Assembly: GCA_007134165.1 (NCBI GenBank)
Contig: SLLJ01000432.1
Coordinates: 1-6,786 of the forward strand
DNA length: 6,786 bases
Direction of reading: 5' to 3'
From: Nitriliruptoraceae bacterium
GTDB lineage: Bacteria > Actinomycetota > Nitriliruptoria > Nitriliruptorales > Nitriliruptoraceae
The notes under the pieces were generated by a model. The model was not told the origin of the DNA. It saw only the letters and a program-made list of their open reading frames with translations, and ran no database searches. A program made the translations under genes and the position numbers. How positions within the stretch are numbered: the stretch's first letter is position 1; each line of letters opens with the position of its first letter. Positions 6,504 through 6,786 of this stretch are shown piece by piece.

Positions 6504-6578
6504 TGGTGGGCGCGACAGGTTTCGAACCTGTGGCCTCTGCCGTGTGAAGGCAGCGCTCTCCCGCTGAGCTACGCGCCC
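6504..6578 (-). tRNA. tRNA-Val(CAC)
   Basis: A complete 75-base tRNA on the minus strand, including an encoded CCA end. The acceptor stem GGGCGCG pairs with CGCGCCC. The D arm is GCTC/GAGC. The anticodon stem is CTGCC/GGCAG with loop TTCACAC, so the anticodon is CAC (complement at 6544-6546) and reads the valine codon GUG. The T arm is ACAGG/CCTGT with loop TTCGAAA, and the discriminator is A. All four stems pair perfectly. A GUG-reading tRNA suits a high-GC genome. Confidence 0.97.
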
Positions 6579-6588
6579 GGGAGCGCGC

Positions 6589-6618
6589 ACCGTACCGGCG
6601 TGGGCGCTCACAGGCCAA
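6589..6618 (-). promoter_or_regulatory. Promoter of tRNA-Val
   Basis: On the minus strand a -35-like TTGGCC (6613-6618) and a -10 TACGGT (6589-6594) are separated by 18 bases. The predicted start near 6582 is only about four bases before the mature tRNA 5' end at 6578, so only a very short 5' leader would need removal by RNase P. TTG and TAnnnT are the best-conserved positions of vegetative actinobacterial promoters. Confidence 0.5.
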
Positions 6619-6619
6619 C

Positions 6620-6632
6620 CGACCGGCGGTCG
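6620..6632. repeat. Short hairpin between the tRNA promoter and the right-edge leader
   Basis: CGACC (6620-6624) and GGTCG (6628-6632) form a perfect five-pair stem around GGC, directly upstream of the tRNA -35. It may be fortuitous at this GC content. No -10-like box for the rightward leader is evident between here and 6688. Confidence 0.3.
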
Positions 6633-6688
6633 CGCGGACCCAGATGCGTGCAACACGCCGCCCGGTGTGGTTCCCTTCCGCGCACCAG

Positions 6689-6704
6689 AGGAAGGAGGTG
6701 GTCC
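6689..6704 (+). promoter_or_regulatory. Extended ribosome binding site complementary to the 16S rRNA 3' end
   Basis: AGGAAGGAGGTGGTCC is the complement of the bacterial 16S rRNA 3' tail (GGATCACCTCCTTTCT) at 14 of 16 positions, and the two differences leave G-U wobble pairs. All 16 bases could therefore pair with 16S rRNA, against the usual 4-8. The core AAGGAGGTG (6692-6700) matches perfectly, and GGAGG ends seven bases before a TTG start at 6706. The 16S tail sequence is from general knowledge; this organism's own rRNA is not in the window. Confidence 0.7.
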
Positions 6705-6705
6705 A

Positions 6706-6753
6706 TTGAGTAGTGGCGAACATACCGGGACCCTGGAGGTGCCTGGCCGCTAG
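6706..6753 (+). CDS. Putative 15-residue leader or small peptide
   Basis: TTG at 6706 opens a 15-codon frame (product MSSGEHTGTLEVPGR) ending at TAG 6751-6753. I do not recognise the peptide. The reason to call it is the exceptionally strong ribosome binding site at ideal spacing. It is hydrophilic, with no signal or membrane segment and no run of one amino acid that would suggest amino-acid attenuation. Its stop codon lies in the loop of the first of two downstream hairpins, so a terminating ribosome would disturb that hairpin; this is typical of leader-peptide control. The controlled gene, if any, would lie beyond the right edge. Alternatively the RNA itself is the functional element. Confidence 0.45.
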   Translation: MSSGEHTGTLEVPGR

Positions 6754-6779
6754 AGGCCGGACGCTGGACCACTCCAGCG
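6743..6779 (+). other. Two back-to-back hairpins after the 15-codon ORF
   Basis: The first hairpin is CTGGCC (6743-6748)/GGCCGG (6755-6760), with a six-base loop holding the TAG stop and one T-G wobble. The second is CGCTGG (6762-6767)/CCAGCG (6774-6779), a perfect six-pair stem with loop ACCACT. One base separates them. No T-tract follows before the window ends. Equal stem and loop sizes suggest designed RNA structure rather than chance, but GC content raises the background. Confidence 0.5.
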
Positions 6780-6786
6780 AATCCAC

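Noticed and set aside
6504..6578. tRNA-Val as an integration site of a mobile element
   Set aside because: No integrase, direct repeat of the tRNA 3' end or foreign-looking genes are visible in the window.
5557..6786. A 409-codon minus-strand frame opposite the hexosaminidase and through the tRNA
   Set aside because: It is antisense to a clear GH20 gene and runs through tRNA-Val, which excludes it as a real gene.

Overview
The window is very GC-rich. Its genes use GTG and ATG starts with purine-rich Shine-Dalgarno sites, and the likely -10 boxes have the TAnnnT form. The order thrS then HIT-domain gene is a known actinobacterial arrangement (thrS-Rv2613c in Mycobacterium tuberculosis). I therefore infer an actinomycete (Actinomycetota), possibly a deep lineage; the genus cannot be read from this window.

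Layout. Bases 1-455 hold no gene I can support, only inverted repeats, one of which is a candidate terminator for the leftward operon. On the minus strand, threonyl-tRNA synthetase (thrS, 1221-3269) is followed by a HIT-family Ap4A phosphorylase-like gene (456-1082). Bases 3270-3483 form a divergent control region with a 24-bp G-rich tandem repeat that can form a G-quadruplex. On the plus strand, a small two-helix membrane protein (3484-3939) is probably translated from a leaderless mRNA. Tail to tail with it is a decayed minus-strand gene (about 3945-4618) for a secreted protein with a signal peptide, an LCCL domain, a Glu-Pro linker and a C-terminal S-layer-homology-like repeat; its parts now lie in three reading frames. 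Next is an intact GH20 beta-N-acetylhexosaminidase (4792-6480, plus), then a minus-strand tRNA-Val(CAC) (6504-6578) with a recognisable promoter. At the right edge is a plus-strand element: a 16-base stretch that can pair along its whole length with the 3' end of 16S rRNA, a TTG-started 15-codon ORF, and two back-to-back hairpins.

Functionally, thrS and the HIT gene fit together: aminoacyl-tRNA synthetases make Ap4A as a side product, and HIT enzymes of this type degrade it. The hexosaminidase lacks a signal peptide and probably trims GlcNAc-containing oligosaccharides inside the cell. The most unusual items are the extended anti-SD-complementary leader with its tiny ORF, the shattered LCCL/SLH gene, and the G4-prone repeat between the divergent promoters.
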